From the NCBI RefSeq assembly GCF_900496995.4, contig NW_024470383.1, positions 124,001 to 188,000 on the forward strand: a stretch of 64,000 nucleotides of DNA. The letters run 5' to 3'. The position numbers and the translations under genes were made by a program. This document shows, piece after piece, positions 10,780-22,680 of the stretch. Under the pieces are notes generated by a model. It searched no databases and was not told the origin of the DNA. It saw nothing but the letters and a program-made list of their open reading frames with translations. Position 1 is the first letter of the stretch, and every line of letters starts with the position of its first letter. The stretch comes from Aquila chrysaetos chrysaetos (lineage: Eukaryota > Chordata > Aves > Accipitriformes > Accipitridae).

Positions 10780-11009
10780 GCGCACGTATGACATCACACA
10801 CACGTCATACACCCCCCATGGCCACCACCCCCCCGCCCCGCTCACCTCTCTGGAGCAGCAGAGCACCGCTCCAGGCCCCGCCCACTGGTGGGCGGGGAAA
10901 TGGGCGGGGCCTGGCGCCTCCCTACGGATTCCGCGCCGCATCTCGGCACGCGGGGCGCGTTCCGTCCCCCGTGTCCCCCCGTTGTCCCCCCGTGTCCCCC
11001 CCCAGCTCC
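10780..11009 (+). promoter_or_regulatory. Promoter region of the IgSF gene (CRE-like inverted repeat and GC boxes)
   Basis: Directly upstream of the IgSF start codon. GTATGAC at 10786-10792 and GTCATAC at 10804-10810 form a perfect inverted repeat containing TGACATCA and ACGTCAT, which resemble CRE/AP-1 half sites. A perfect 10-base palindrome pair, CCCCGCCCAC and GTGGGCGGGG separated by TG, lies at 10876-10897 and supplies GC boxes in both directions; a third GC box follows at 10901-10910. There is no TATA box. GC-box, TATA-less promoters with a CRE-type element are common for immune receptors, but function here is inferred. Confidence 0.5.
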
Positions 11010-14000
11010 ATGGGGCCCCTCTGGGCGCTGCTGGCGGCGCTGACGCTGCCCCCGACCTCCCCCGATCCGGCAGGTGAGCGGGGAAGGGGTGCGGGGAGGG
11101 GGGGGCACTTGAAAACTTGAATGAAACTTCGCTTCTTCCCCCCCCCCGCGGAATATCTCGGCTTTCTCCCTGCTTCAGCTGCCCTGCGCCCCCCCCCCCG
11201 CGGCTCTTTGCTCTCCCAAAGCACCGTTTAGGGGGGGTTAATCCTTTCTCACCTCTCCCCTGCTTCCTCCGGGCGGGGGGGGGGCACCCCCATTTTTTGC
11301 AAACCTCCACAGGTCTTGATCCCGCCCTCATTTTCTTCACACACACCCCCTCGCTTTTTAACACCCCTCCCCGGTTTTTTTACCCCCCTAGTTTTTCGCC
11401 CCCCCCCCCTTATGTTTTGAAACCCCCAATATTTTGGGGTTTTTTTTGCCATCCGGTCTGTTTTTCTTTTGCCCCTCCACCCCCCCTTTTTCTTTTTTTG
11501 CAAACCCACCTGTTTTTTGAACCCAAACCTACTTTATGCCACCCCCCCATCTTTTTGCAACCCTCCCCGTTTCCTACGGACTGCGCAGCCAGCGGGATTG
11601 TAAAGTCGGTATGTTCGTTCAGCGCCGGGCAGCACGGCGGGGAGTCCCACCAAAGTCGTGCGCCGACGCGGGAGTTCGCTTCGAGTTTATACGGTCGAGT
11701 GTTACGTATACATGGCGTTTCGCAATACGCCTATACGTAGGCATTACCTATCCCCGCTTCGTATTAAAATTAGCTCCGAGAGGTCATTTCCATAGTCTCC
11801 TCTGAACTGCCCTTGGGCAGTGCCTCCTTATGGTGGTCGTCTGGTGGTCGTGAAGATGAAGGCTGTATGTCTTCTTCACGGTGAACTCTTAACTTTCTGT
11901 CCCTGCGCACACTCAGTTGTCCCTTGGCATTTGTCCAAATCACCAGGTCAGTCGTGGCTGGTTCTTGGAGTCACTGCTGCTCCTTCTCAGGGACTATCTC
12001 CTGTCCCAGTCAGCCTCAAACGTTAAGCACCACTTCTCATCCCCTTGGGCCATGTCTACCTCTATTGAAACTTCCTTAACTTCATTATAAGCTAGATAAT
12101 TATTAAACAATGCCTATCTACATTCATATATCTACTGTATCTACTACGGTTCTTTTGGTTCCCCGTCTCACTACAAGCCCCGTTTCTTGCAAACTCCTGT
12201 ATTTTCTGCAAACCCCCTTATTTTTTGCAACCCCCTGTTTTCTTTCCACCTGTGTACGGAAGGGTTAAAAGCTGGAATTTTGGTCCGTGGATGAACACTG
12301 AGTAAGAAGTAGATAACTAAAAAACGCAGTCAGCACAGGGAACAGGGAGTTTATCATCTGTTGTTTGAAATGCTGACCGTGGGGCTAAGGAGGTTCAGCA
12401 ACGTTAGGGGAGGTGGTACATGCAATAATGGAGGAATACCAGGCACCGCACATAATTTTGCTTACCTTGCAAAAGTCTTGCCGTTGGTTAGAGCACAGTG
12501 GATGGGACCGATGGATGAGGGTAATTTGCCGCGTGCGCAAAGCCCGTGAACCAACAGAAGGGATGGTTACGGCATGTGCAGCGCGCCTGGCCGGCAGGCA
12601 CGTGCGTCCTGGGCTGCTTCTGATGCAATCGAGGCGTGTTTTGCACTCGTGGCCGCAAGCGTCGAGAGCCGTTGCTTGGCAAATGTATAAAATACCGGAG
12701 TTTTCTGAAGGGCGGTGGGTCGGCGTGCGGCGAGGCCACCGTTGCCTCCGTGGGGATGCCCGCGTAAAGCTGGCACCTACCGACTGCTGGGCCGAGCTCG
12801 TGGCGCAAGACGGCACAAGAATGTACGGATGGTTCATCTTCACAGTCCTTGGGTCAGTATGGTAATTCATTTTTTTTTTTAGCTTTGTAAGATACCCTTA
12901 GCGTAACGCATGTGTGTAGTTAATAAAAGGCTTGCTTTTTCCCTTATAGTCAGTGTGTGTGTGTTTACCTTCTCGGGAATCCTCGAAACCACCCTAAAAC
13001 ACCAACCACCCCGATTTTTTGCAACCAACTCTACTTTTTCTTTGCAACACCCCTATTTTCTTTGCAACCCCCCATATCTTTTTCCAACCCTCCTTCTTTT
13101 TTTGCAACCCCCCTATTTCTTTGCAACCCTCCTTATTTTTTTGCGACCCCCTACCCCCTATTTTTTTGCGACCCTCCATATCTTTTTGCAGCCCCCCCTA
13201 TTTTATTGCACACACCCCCCCCGCCGTACCTTCCTCACCGCTCCCAAGTGAATTTACGGCTTTGCAACTTCTTCTCCCTCCAGCTGAGCCGTGTCCCACC
13301 ATCACCGCCAACGTTCGCCAGGACAGTCAGGTCACCGTCCCCATCAACTTCACCGGGAAAACGTTTCACCTGCAAAAACGCAACGGGACGCGGTGGGAGA
13401 ACTTTGCCCTCTGCCTGGGGAGCCGCTGCCACAAAACCAGCAGCGCCGTGGCTGGCGTCAGGCTGCGGGACGGGAAACTGGAGCTCAGCAAAGCTTCGGC
13501 TGGAACCTACCGAGCCCAGGGCAGCTTGGACAACGCCTGCCTGGCGCACATCATCCTGCACGGTGCGGGGAGCAGCCGGCCCGCGCACCCCAAAATCCAC
13601 CGCTGCTTCCCTCTGAGTCCCGGGGGGCTTTCTTGGCCGAGTTGCTCGCCACACGTCTGCGCGCGCGTCTCCGCGTGCGTCCTCGCGCGCGGCAGCAATC
13701 GCGCGCGCGGAGAGCGCGTCTTTGCAAACCCCTTCCCCTGCGTCTTTGGATTCAGCAGCGATCGCCCGCGCAGAAAGCGCGTGTTTCCTCGCACCCCTCG
13801 CTCCGTCTTCGCGTGCAGCAGCGATCGCGGGGGCACAAAGCGCGTCTTTCCTCGCACCTTTCCCTCGCGCCTTCGCAGGCAGCGGCCGTCGTGCGCGCGC
13901 GGAAAGCGCGTCTTTGCAAACCCCTTCCCCTGCGTCCTCGCACGCGCCTTTCCCCGCGTTTTTCCCCTGCCTTTGCGCCCGCGCCCTCTCTGATTGCACA

Positions 14001-14517
14001 AACCGTCCCAGAACCGCAGCACGGCAAGACGCTTTTTTGCGCCGCGTGGGGTAAGAGCAAAAAAAAAGGGGGGGATTTGGGGGACACAATCAATATTAAC
14101 CTATTTGTCCTCTTTTTCTTCCTGCAGAGCCGACGCCGTCTCCGCTCCTGACCCGCGCGACGTCTCCCGAGCCTGCAAAATCCACCGGTGACTGCAACCG
14201 TGGTGCAGGAAAATCCCATCCTCCCTGCCGCTCCTTGCCGCCGCAGCGCTCATTATTTTCTTTTTGTGATTGCAGGTTGGGTTGCTCTGCCCTATCTCGG
14301 CGTCTTTGCCGTCGCGATGATCGTCGCCGGCACCGTCGCCTTCGGTTTCGGCTTCGTGTACACCTGCGGCTCCGGGGATTTCTGGCGGGGTCTGAGCTGC
14401 GTTCGCTGTTGCACCCAGAAAGGAGAAGAAAATTGGAATTCTCGGAGCAGGAGCCTCAGCCAGGGCAAAGCCCCGACCTGCAGCTCGACTTCGCAGTTGG
14501 TGTCTTCCTCTGCTTAA
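11010..14517 (+). CDS. Single-V-domain IgSF membrane receptor (CD2/SLAM-like), intact
   Basis: Four exons with matching phase-1 junctions. Exon 1 (11010-11073) is a signal peptide starting MGPLWALLAALTLPP. Exon 2 (13284-13562) is one Ig V-like domain (AEPCPTITANVRQDS through to LAHIILHG). Exon 3 (14128-14187) is a Pro/Ser/Thr stalk (EPTPSPLLTRATSPEPAKST). Exon 4 (14276-14517) is an uncharged transmembrane helix followed by a LSCVRCC stretch, a likely palmitoylation site, and a polar tail ending in a serine-rich run. The domain lacks the usual B- and F-strand cysteines (QVTVPINF and GTYRAQG instead) but has cysteines at PC, ALC, SRC and NAC. The related two-domain gene at 55747 shows the same pattern. 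N-glycosylation sequons include NFT and NGT. The tail has no ITIM or ITAM and the helix no charge, so signalling partners are unclear. CD2/SLAM first domains also lack the canonical disulfide, which is why I group it there; this is inference. Confidence 0.8.
11280..11580 (+). repeat. Minisatellite of T-run/GCAACCCCC type, left part
   Basis: Irregular repeats of about 20-28 bases built on TTTTTTGCAACCCCC and TTTTTGAACCC. The same motif resumes at about 12180-12250 and 13008-13235, so the array in intron 1 has been split by later insertions. Confidence 0.7.
11582..12175 (-). mobile_element. Old LTR-like sequence A in intron 1 of the IgSF gene, unit 1
   Basis: A block of ordinary complexity that interrupts the minisatellite. 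In the same order as the minus-strand solo LTR at 51158-51893 it has a CAGCGCCGGGCA motif, a paired GGTGGTCGTCTGGTGGTC motif and then AT-rich sequence, so a distant member of the same LTR group in minus orientation is likely. Ends are approximate and no target-site duplication is evident. It is also present in unit 2 (about 25384-25981), so insertion predates the tandem duplication. A fossil; no internal retroviral genes seen. Confidence 0.4.
12251..12952 (+). mobile_element. Old LTR-like sequence B in intron 1 of the IgSF gene, unit 1
   Basis: A second block interrupting the minisatellite, starting TGTGTACGG and ending TATAGTCA. It has a TATAAAAT box near 12686 and AATAAAAGGCTTGC near 12922, the layout of a retroviral LTR in plus orientation. 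The ends are tentative and no target-site duplication was found. The unit 2 copy is at about 26056-26765. No coding parts of a provirus are present next to it. Confidence 0.4.
13008..13240 (+). repeat. Minisatellite of T-run/GCAACCCCC type, right part
   Basis: About ten imperfect repeats of roughly 22 bases (ATTTTTTTGCGACCCCC-like) ending just before exon 2 of the IgSF gene. Its T runs could act as an extended pyrimidine tract for the exon 2 acceptor. The unit 2 copy is at about 26820-27050. Confidence 0.8.
13563..14127 (+). other. Intron 2 of the IgSF gene with GCGC-rich repeats
   Basis: Between exons 2 and 3 lie loose repeats of about 60-90 bases built on CGCGTCTTTGCAAACCCCTTC and CAGCAGCGATCGC. 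CpG density is high for an intron. Arginine-rich frames through it are compositional. The same is seen at about 27415-27985. Confidence 0.6.
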
Positions 14518-17500
14518 CCAAAGCAGCACTTTTTTAACGGCATTTCTTTAGCCAAATCCGGCTTTTGCAGAAAAGGGGGGGGGGGGGGTGGGCAATGTAG
14601 CAGGAGGGGAGGGGAAGATTTTCCTTGCACTGAGTCTTCCCCAGCCTTAAGAACACTTTATATTAGCTAAAAGAGGTTAGATGATAGATATATTTATAAC
14701 TTTTAGAAAACTATTTAATGCCAGTTATTTATTTTTTTTCTGTTTTAGGACCATTTCCAGCTGCTCAGTTTTTCCTTCCCTTGAAATTTGGGAGGGGGGG
14801 GGTGGTTCCTTTGTGCCAGCCAGTATTTATCAAAGGCAAATATTCTGCTTTTTGTCTCTGTTTACATAGGAAAAATACGGAAAAAAGAAATCGGTGCTCA
14901 AACTGAAGGGTTTTTTTCTCTGTATATGTGCTATGGAGATTAACAGTTATTTATTTGTTGATTTACTGTCTTGTGCTTTTGCCACTATAGTGTTTATTCC
15001 TGCATCATCTTTATAAATGGTTTTTCCTATTACCCGTCTGGCGTGATTATTTTTTTTCTGCCAAAAAAGGTGGGGTTTTTGCTGGAACACTATGTGGGTA
15101 AATGGGATTTATTTCGGGGGGGGGTGGGTAATAATTTTATATATTTATATAAACAGCGTCACGGCTAATGAGCATCATTTGGGAATGCAAGGAGGAGGAG
15201 GAGGGATGAAGGCTGAGCATCCTATGGGGGAATTAATTGCAGAATTAATTTGTCCCGTGCAAGGATGAAGCTGTTTTAATTCGTCTGGGGAAGGAAAACA
15301 AAAATCTGTATTTCTTTTTGCAGTTGGCACAAAGGCAAAGTCCCAGTTTGAAACCAACTTCCCCCCATCAGAATTATTAAAAAAAATTCCTCCAGCAGCA
15401 AAAAAAAAAACAGGAAGAAAAGAAGTTTGGGGATATTTTTCCTCCTTTTTGGGCCCCATACATTTTTTTTTATAATGGCATGTACAGTGAGGATGTGTGA
15501 GTTTTTCGCCCATCCCTGGACCCACCAGTGATGGGCACATGGGTGGGGACACGCATAGTCACTATGACTCACCAGCACAGACCAGAATGTGGCAAAATTC
15601 ACTGGCGTACTTGGGCAACGCCCTTTCCTGTAGCCCTGGGATTGATTTTTCTTGTCAATTTTTATCGTGCCTGACCCTCGTTTTCATCTGCTGGGCTTCC
15701 CCCTCTTTCTTACTGCCAACCTCCTCCACCCCCTCCTCATGCCTAACGCCTTCTGTAAGTCTAAACTCCTTTTTTTAGGAAAACAAAGAGCGGAAATAAA
15801 GAGAGAAGAGTTGGGGGTGGTCGAGTGGAAAATTCCGCACCGAGCAGCCTCTCGCACCCTTCGAGCAGGTACTGGGGGGGGCATTGTGTGCAAACTCATG
15901 GGTGCCCACCCATGGGTGCTCCTGGGTTGCGGGAGATGCTGCCATGAAGGCAGCTGCGATACAACCGTGTTCATCTCGCGTGCAGAAGGAGAGGAAGAAA
16001 AATAACACGTTTATGTAACAAAAAAAAAAAAGATACTTTTGGCAGAAAAGCTGGAAAAATTCCCTGCGATGCCACTGCAGCCAAGCCCCAAACCCAACGG
16101 GGGTTTTTTCCTTCCCTCCCCAGCCAGCCCAAGGCTTTTGTGATACTCAGGAGTTTCTCCTCTTCCCTAAATCCTGTCTTTTATCCCTCTTTTTTTTTTT
16201 TTTCCCCCTGCTTATAAGAAATATAGGGACAAACATGCTCAGAGCGGTAAGGGGGGATCTCTTCTTCACCACCCAACCTTTCATGCCAAGCAGCCAATTT
16301 GATCCCTTCCTATAAGGATGCTTTGCTCCATTTATCATCCTCACTTTTAAGCATGAAGTTTTGTGGGGTTTTTTTTTTGTAATAAAAGGAAATTATTTAA
16401 GGAAAAATTAAACCAAGTGACTTACCAGGATGCCTGGATGGGGGGGGATGCTGCCGCGGGGGCACCGCCCTGTCGTGACCTGCAAGTCTGGTTCCAAGAC
16501 CATTAAAAAGTGCTGTCGCCAGCCCTAAAAAAAAAAAGAGACAAGAATTTAAAAAAAATAAAATAAATCACCTGTGGGTTGCAGGGAATACAAGGTGCTG
16601 CCCCAGCACCTCTGCCTGAAGCGCTCGCGCCGTTTTCTGCCGACGTTTTGATTCCTGGCAGTGAGCAAAGAGGAAAACCTCTCCCTGAGGAAGGAAGAGG
16701 AGGACGCAGGGGAGTTTCGGGGGCAGGCAGCCCAGCTGGCGCCACATGGATCCCCTTTTGGGTCAAATAATGAGAATATTCGTCATTTGTTAAATTTTTT
16801 CCCAATTTTGGTCTTTTTTTTTTTTTAATCCCCTCACCCATATAATTTTCCAGGGCTTGGGGGTAAAGTGAAAAAGCTTTTCCTTTTATCGTCATCTATG
16901 CTCGTCGGTCCTGCCCAAATCCGGCCGGCCAGACACGCAAAAGAAAGCAGAAGTAATTTTAAAATTTAAACCAAAAACAACTTCAGGCTGTAATTGCAAG
17001 CAGTAACAGAACTAGCCGCAGGGGGGTACCAGAGACTAAGACAGTTCTGGACGCACATTCGCTTCCTTTAAAAGAAATTTGCTTTGCCTGTTAAGTAGGA
17101 AAGATTTAATTTATATTTTGGAGGGTTGTTTAGTTCTTTAGAGTTTTTGTAGCTTTTAAAATTTTTTTTAGGATTTTAGTCTTAGGTTTTATATTTCTTG
17201 AGTTTTTTAGTTCTTCCATTCTTTAGGTTTTTATTTAATAACTCCCCAGACCAGCTGGATCCAGGGGGGCTTCTCAGCTCTGCAGGAAGCAGAAAAGCTT
17301 CCAAGACGGCTTTGATGCGAACAGCTATCCCAACCCCGGCCAATGATTTGAAGACCGCGGGCGATGTCCTAGACCACATCTCACGAAGCCACTAAGAAAG
17401 CCTGGAAAATATCATTGCAACTCACCCAAAACTCGCTTTTTCGGAGAGCACCTTTAACAAATAGCAGGTAGTCTTTAAAAAAGGATCTGCTTTTTGGATG

Positions 17501-18602
17501 CTTGAGGCACTCAGCAATGCTAAAAGATGCTCCAGGTTGGCGGGGAGAAGAGTTTTGTCTGTCAGCCCCTCACACTTCACCCACTAAAGCAGTTTTTTTT
17601 CCCCTCACATCGATGTGCAAAGGCTGGGAAAAACCTAAAATAAGAGGAAAGGGCAGCTACTGAAGCGTTTTCCACTGTGCTTCAATGGAAGCAGGTGATT
17701 AAGGGCAGCGCCAGAATAGGTTCATTAACCAACAATAAATTTTTATTGCATATAGTCGCCACAAGTAATTACTCGGTCTGTAACAAATGGGAATAACGTA
17801 TTGTGCAGAAAAACCATCTCAAAAGCGTCAGCTGCTTAAAAAAAACAACCACCTTTAAAACCGATGCATGTGAATTAAGCAGCGCCTGGTGCAATGAGAC
17901 AGAACCAAAGAGAAATCACAAAATGCAGTAAAAAAAAAAGGGGGGGCAAAGCTTTGCCTGTTCATCCATCAAGTTTTTGAGATTTCTGGGAAAATTCCTC
18001 ACTTGGTGTTTTCATTGCAGCTATTCTATCTCCATCTGATGGATCCTGCAGGGGTGAATCCTGCGGGTTCAAGGCATGCGGGAAGACCAAAACATGCAGG
18101 TTGGGTTTTTTTTTTTCTTTGCTCTTTTCCTCAAACAGGCCGATAAACACTCAGTATTTCCTCATTAACAGCAGAGATTTAATTCTAGGTCTTTTCCTAT
18201 TATTAGGATATGTATATATATTAGATATAATTCTAGGCTTTTTCTCATTTTGTACTGTTTCACCTCAAATAAAGAAAGGGTGCGACAGTGCACATGTAAC
18301 TCCATGGAAATGCAAGTGAGGTCTCCTAAGCCAAAAGCATGATATAATAAATTAATGTCCCATTTTGCAACACTTTTGCAGGCAGAACAGGTCTGAAAAG
18401 CACCCAAAAAAGCCTGAATTTAAGCCCAAGCAGCCGCGCTTATCTAATCATCGAGGTGTGTTGGGATCCAGGGAAAGTGGATTTTGAGCTACAATATTTG
18501 AAGCATGTGTTTACCATGGGGAGGGAAATGGGCTGTAACTCTCAGCATTGTTGTTCAACCCGCACAAGCAATAATAGTAATAGCAATAGTAACAGTAACA
18601 AT

Positions 18603-18635
<33 letters not shown>

Positions 18636-19544
18636 CAATGACGATGATGATGATGATGTGATAGATAGTGCCCTACTCCAGGTTAAATTTGGCTGTTTTC
18701 CAGCAGTAATTATGAAATTATTGCTAAACAGTTTGGGCGTCGTTTCTCTGATACTGCCCTCAGACCATCTTGTCTGGTGAAAAATCTCGCCAGCAGCCCA
18801 AGGGTGCGTTAAAAGCCCTCAAAAATACTAAATTTGGTTGTCACTGAGTGTTACACGATGCTAAAACAGCAGCTGATCTGAAGACGGTCCTTTCGCAGGG
18901 TGAGGATGCGCACGGAGGGGGAGCAGGAACCGTTTCCCCAGGGTCTGGGCTGTGCTGGGCTAAACCCTGTTGATCCCAGGAGACAGAGCTGCCAACTCCA
19001 CGAGCCAAGGACTTCCATAATTCTGCCCCCAAAAAACCCTCACTTTGGTGAAACATTGCTGGGAGACCATCTGAGAAGACAGTGATCACCAAATTGCTGA
19101 AAGAGGAGAAACCAAAGGATTTCATCAGTCCTGGGAAAAAGCTGGATCCTTTAGCTATTACTGCTAAATACCACTAAAAATTAAAGTGCTGCTAAAATCC
19201 TACTATCCTCGCGTTGACACCTTCACCCACAGTCCCCAAGTTGAGATGCTCGTCAAAAAAAGGCTCTCCTGGACGTTGTTGTCCGTGCAAATGTGTCAGC
19301 TTTCATCAAGATGAGATGCTTGGAAGTCTTTCCTGGACACGGCGTTCCATGAAAATGTACAGAGAAAACCTTCTCTTTTACTCCTCCTTTTTTTTAAAAA
19401 AAACCTTTTACACCTAACCTCACTGGCATGTTAAGGCGAAGACGTCACCTTCTTTCTCCAACCAGTTGGAGCTGGTTGCTCCAACCTTGACTTGGCAGAT
19501 CCTCCCAATCCTGCCGCTGTCCCACCCCCCGGAGCTGTGTCCTT

Positions 19545-19705
19545 GGAGAGAACAATCTGACTTTTGATGCGTGGAAATTTCTTCGCCTTCATCTTGCTCT
19601 TTGATACAGAGCCACGTATGGTCACAGGTTGACTTGGCGGCTTTTGCAGCTTAGGCTTTTACCGAAGACGAGAGCAGCAAATTCTTGGAGGTCTTGCAAG
19701 CATTG
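19545..19705 (-). pseudogene. Candidate C-type lectin terminal-exon relic, unit 2
   Basis: Copy of the 5280-5440 relic. The reading frame is disturbed by one-base insertions in T runs, for example near 19600 and 19644, that are absent from units 1 and 3. Confidence 0.3.
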
Positions 19706-20221
19706 TCCATCCTTGCAGCATTTCCGCATACTCGTGAGGTGTCAGGAGGCTTTTCTCAGCCAACCAAGCCTGAAGGTTGCTGCTTTCACTTCACAAAAGT
19801 GGGAAAAGAAAAAAGCCTATGGCATTTGCCCACTTTTCCGGTCGCACGGTTGCAAGGCTGCAGACATCTTGCTAAGCTTCAGCCTCTAGAGTCCTTCCAG
19901 AGTCGTCGGTACAGCTACGGCTTTCCTCTTGCTCTGACATTTAATTGTGGTGGGGTTATGAATAAGTCATTAGCCAGGTGTGAACCGCAAGGTAATTGCA
20001 CTCAATTCCTGTGAGTAATCACCAGATACTTTCCTTGGTCATATGGCAAAGTTGGGGTTGGCAAATGCAGACACGTAATAACTTTGGTTCTTCTCAGCAA
20101 ATTTTGGCAATAGGTTTTTTCTCTGAGTTTGCTTTTTCTGTGGGGTTTTTTTTGAGGTTTTTTGTTTTGTTTCCCTACCGTGCACCAGGTATTTGGGTTT
20201 AAGGAGCACTCCCGCAGCCCC

Positions 20222-20284
20222 TTAGGAGCTGATGCAAAGGTTTTGAGCCCGTCTCGTCCCGTTGCCCCTTGCTCGGGCTCTGCA
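20222..20284 (-). pseudogene. Tail fragment of a CLEC2-like lectin gene, unit 2
   Basis: Same fragment and same joint as at 5961-6022, here joined at 20284/20285 to the B30.2 relic. The identical joint in both units shows it predates the tandem duplication. Confidence 0.6.
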
Positions 20285-20665
20285 TGTTGGCAGCGAGGGC
20301 TTCACCTCGGGCCGTCGCTACTGGGAGGTGGAAGCGAACGGGCGCTTCTGGGCCGTTGGGTGGCCCGTGAGTCGGTTCAGAGGAAAGGCCGGATCCTCTT
20401 CAAGCCTAATACTGAGATGTGGGCTTGCAGCAGTACGATGAGCTCTGTGTGGCCCTCACAGCTCCCCTTCCAACACCTCCGTCCCACTCCTCAACGGGGG
20501 AGATAGGCATCTACCTGGACTAGGAGGTGGGACAGGTCTCCTTCTATGCTGTTGGCAGCCGCCAACGCATCTTCACCTTCCCCGTGGCTTCCTTCAGCGG
20601 AGAAAAGGTCTTCCCCTACTTCTGCGTGGCTCCTCTCCACCATCAAACTGTCCCCAAAGGGTTGA
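20285..20665 (+). pseudogene. Truncated B30.2/SPRY exon, unit 2
   Basis: Copy of 6023-6402 with the same LD-stop and further one-base insertions and deletions (for example in GGCCGTTGGGTGG and in GCTCCCCTTCC) that break the frame again. Unit 3 has no B30.2 sequence because the array ends at the joint. Confidence 0.85.
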
Positions 20666-21629
20666 TGCGTTGGCAGGGTCCCCCCAAAGCTGGTTGCTCC
20701 ACGGTGCTTGGAAACACTCCTTGATGCTCCTCAACTCTTATTTTCCAGGTCTTGGAGTCATTTCCACCTCAGCTCATGGTCCTACCTCCATCTTAGATGT
20801 CTCCATTTTGGGTTATATCCAGGGGCTTTTGGGTCTGAGCTCGGCGTGGCTCATCTCATCTAAAAGCCGCTGTTGTTAAATTCATCCAAAGCTCGTTGAC
20901 GGGAGCTGGGCTTCACTTAGCTGGTTTTGAGACGAAAACTTGGGGCTTCCTCCCAAACTCAGCCCCCTCTGAAGGTTTCTTTTACTGACCTCAATGCCCA
21001 TCACTAGCGGGGCTTCCAACCCAAATTAAAAATCTTGATTTTTGCAGGCTTTGTGTTAATACCAGCCACTCGCTACCTCAGTTTAAAACCGATTTTGTCA
21101 CCACAAGGATGTGCTCGCGCTCACTTCCCCCCCACCCCCCCCCACCCACCCCCCCCCCCCCCCCCCATCAACCCCCACCCCACATTTTCTTCTGCTGTTC
21201 TCCATTGCTAGGATGTATTCCAAGTAATTAATGTGCAATTGATTATAAATGTGCTAGGATATAATAAACTTTTTTTTTTTTTTATTTGCTATAATAAGGA
21301 GGCGGCATCTGCATTTGACCACCACCAAGCTGCCCCAGTCCTCACAAAGACCCCCCCAAGGCTGCCTTGGGCCCCAGGACCCCCCAGAGCTGCCCCACCC
21401 TGGGATCTCAAAGGCTTGCCCTGGTCCCCCCCAGCCTTCTTTTGGTCCCCCCAAACCCCCCAAGACCCCCCCCCAGAGCGCTCCCACCTGGGACCCCAAA
21501 GGCTGCCCTGGCCTCGCAACACCTCCTTGGTCCCCTGGGACCCCAAGAACCCCTCCCCCCCCAGGGCTTTCCCACATGGGATCCCAGACCCAGCAGTTCA
21601 TGTTTACATTAAATCCAAGCAACCACACA

Positions 21630-22130
21630 TCGTGGCCGCCATCCGATGGTTGCCGTTGCGGCGGATTGCCGCGCCAATGCGCGTGACGTGACGCGTGAGC
21701 CCCTTTGTAAGCGGTTTGCAGAAAGTCCTACGGGAGGCCAAATGGAATGGATGATGGGGGGGATTTCCCTTCCCCCCCCAAAAAAACCCAAATCACCCCA
21801 AGACACCCCCCACACCCCCCACCAGCTCCGCCGTGCGGTCGGTGGCCGGCCGACGTTTGCCCCCCCCGGGTCTGGCAGCGGGTCCGGCTCGCCGACCGGT
21901 CGCCTTCGGCCTCGGAAGCGCAAGTAGCAGCGTCGACCGAAGCCCACCCGACGACGGGGCAGGGGGCTCGGGGCTGGGACCCCCCCCGGCCGGCATCACC
22001 CCCCAGGAGGGTGCCGAGGAGGAGGAAGAGGAGGGTGAAGGCCAGCATCCGTGCCACCGCCGCGCACAGGCAGCTGAGCAGCAGGCAGGGCTGCCTGGGG
22101 TTGGGGGGCTGCTGGGAGAAACACCCCAAA
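21630..22130 (-). pseudogene. C-type lectin-like gene, unit 2, lacking its last exon
   Basis: The transmembrane segment (CLLLSCLCAAVARMLAFTLL) is kept at about 22005-22120. The CTLD exons at about 21640-21960 are recognisable but carry several small insertions and deletions, for example in the CPDGR region. The final CTLD exon, which should lie just to the left, is missing: sequence corresponding to about 7325-7921 of unit 1 has been deleted, fusing the downstream minisatellite flank straight to CTLD exon 2. The gene cannot encode a complete lectin fold. Confidence 0.75.
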
Positions 22131-22194
22131 TGGGGAGGAGGAGGAGGAGGAGGGGGCTGCCGTCCTGGCTGCAACGCGCTGAAGCACGATGCGG

Positions 22195-22680
22195 AGCCCC
22201 GATATCCTACAGCCCTTCGGGGCACCCCGATATCCTGCACCCCTTGGTCCACCCCAATGCAGAGCCCCAGTATCCTGCGCCCCAATATCCCTGCACCCCT
22301 TGGTGTACCCCAATGCGGAGTCCCGATATCCTGCACCCACCTGGTGCCCCCAATATCCCGCACCCTTCGCAGCACCCCGATACCTTGCACCCTTTGGGGC
22401 ATCCCAATGCAGAGCCCCGATATTGGGCACCCCAATATCCTGCAACCCAATGCAGACCCCCAATATCCTGCACCCCAATATCCTGCACTCCTTGGTGCCG
22501 CCCAATATCCTGCACCCCTTGTTCCACCCCGATGCAGAGCCCCAATATTGTGCACCCCAATATTCTGCAACCCCTCGGTGCCCCCCAATACCCTGCACCC
22601 TTCATGGCACCCCAATGCAGAGCCCCAATATCCATCTTACACCCCTCGGTGCACCCCAAAGCAGCACCCCCATATCCCGC
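22195..22680 (+). repeat. C-rich minisatellite (ATCCTGCACCCC type), unit 2
   Basis: Copy of 8455-8960 with nearly the same order of variant repeats, so the array was duplicated as a block rather than expanded afterwards. Confidence 0.9.

Larger units (their letters stand above)
1..14262. repeat. Tandem unit 1 of a ~14-kb segmental array
   Basis: The sequence at position 1 recurs almost unchanged at 14263 and 28122, and order and content match along the whole length, so this is a direct tandem duplication with a period of about 14.26 kb (13.86 kb for the next unit). Differences are mostly single-base changes and homopolymer-length changes, which points to recent duplication. The unit includes one IgSF gene split across the unit boundary, one compact CTLD gene, a B30.2 fragment, two C-rich minisatellites and an AT-rich satellite. 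The left edge of the window lies inside the array, because position 1 is already mid-gene, so at least part of one more unit must lie outside. Confidence 0.95.

Noticed and set aside
13563-14127. Arginine/alanine-rich frames in the IgSF intron
   Set aside because: GCGC-rich intronic repeats; frames are not kept between units and lie between well-defined exons.
11010-14517. Identification of the IgSF gene as a BG (butyrophilin-like MHC-B) gene
   Set aside because: BG V domains have the canonical cysteine pair and BG tails are long heptad-repeat coils; neither is present here.
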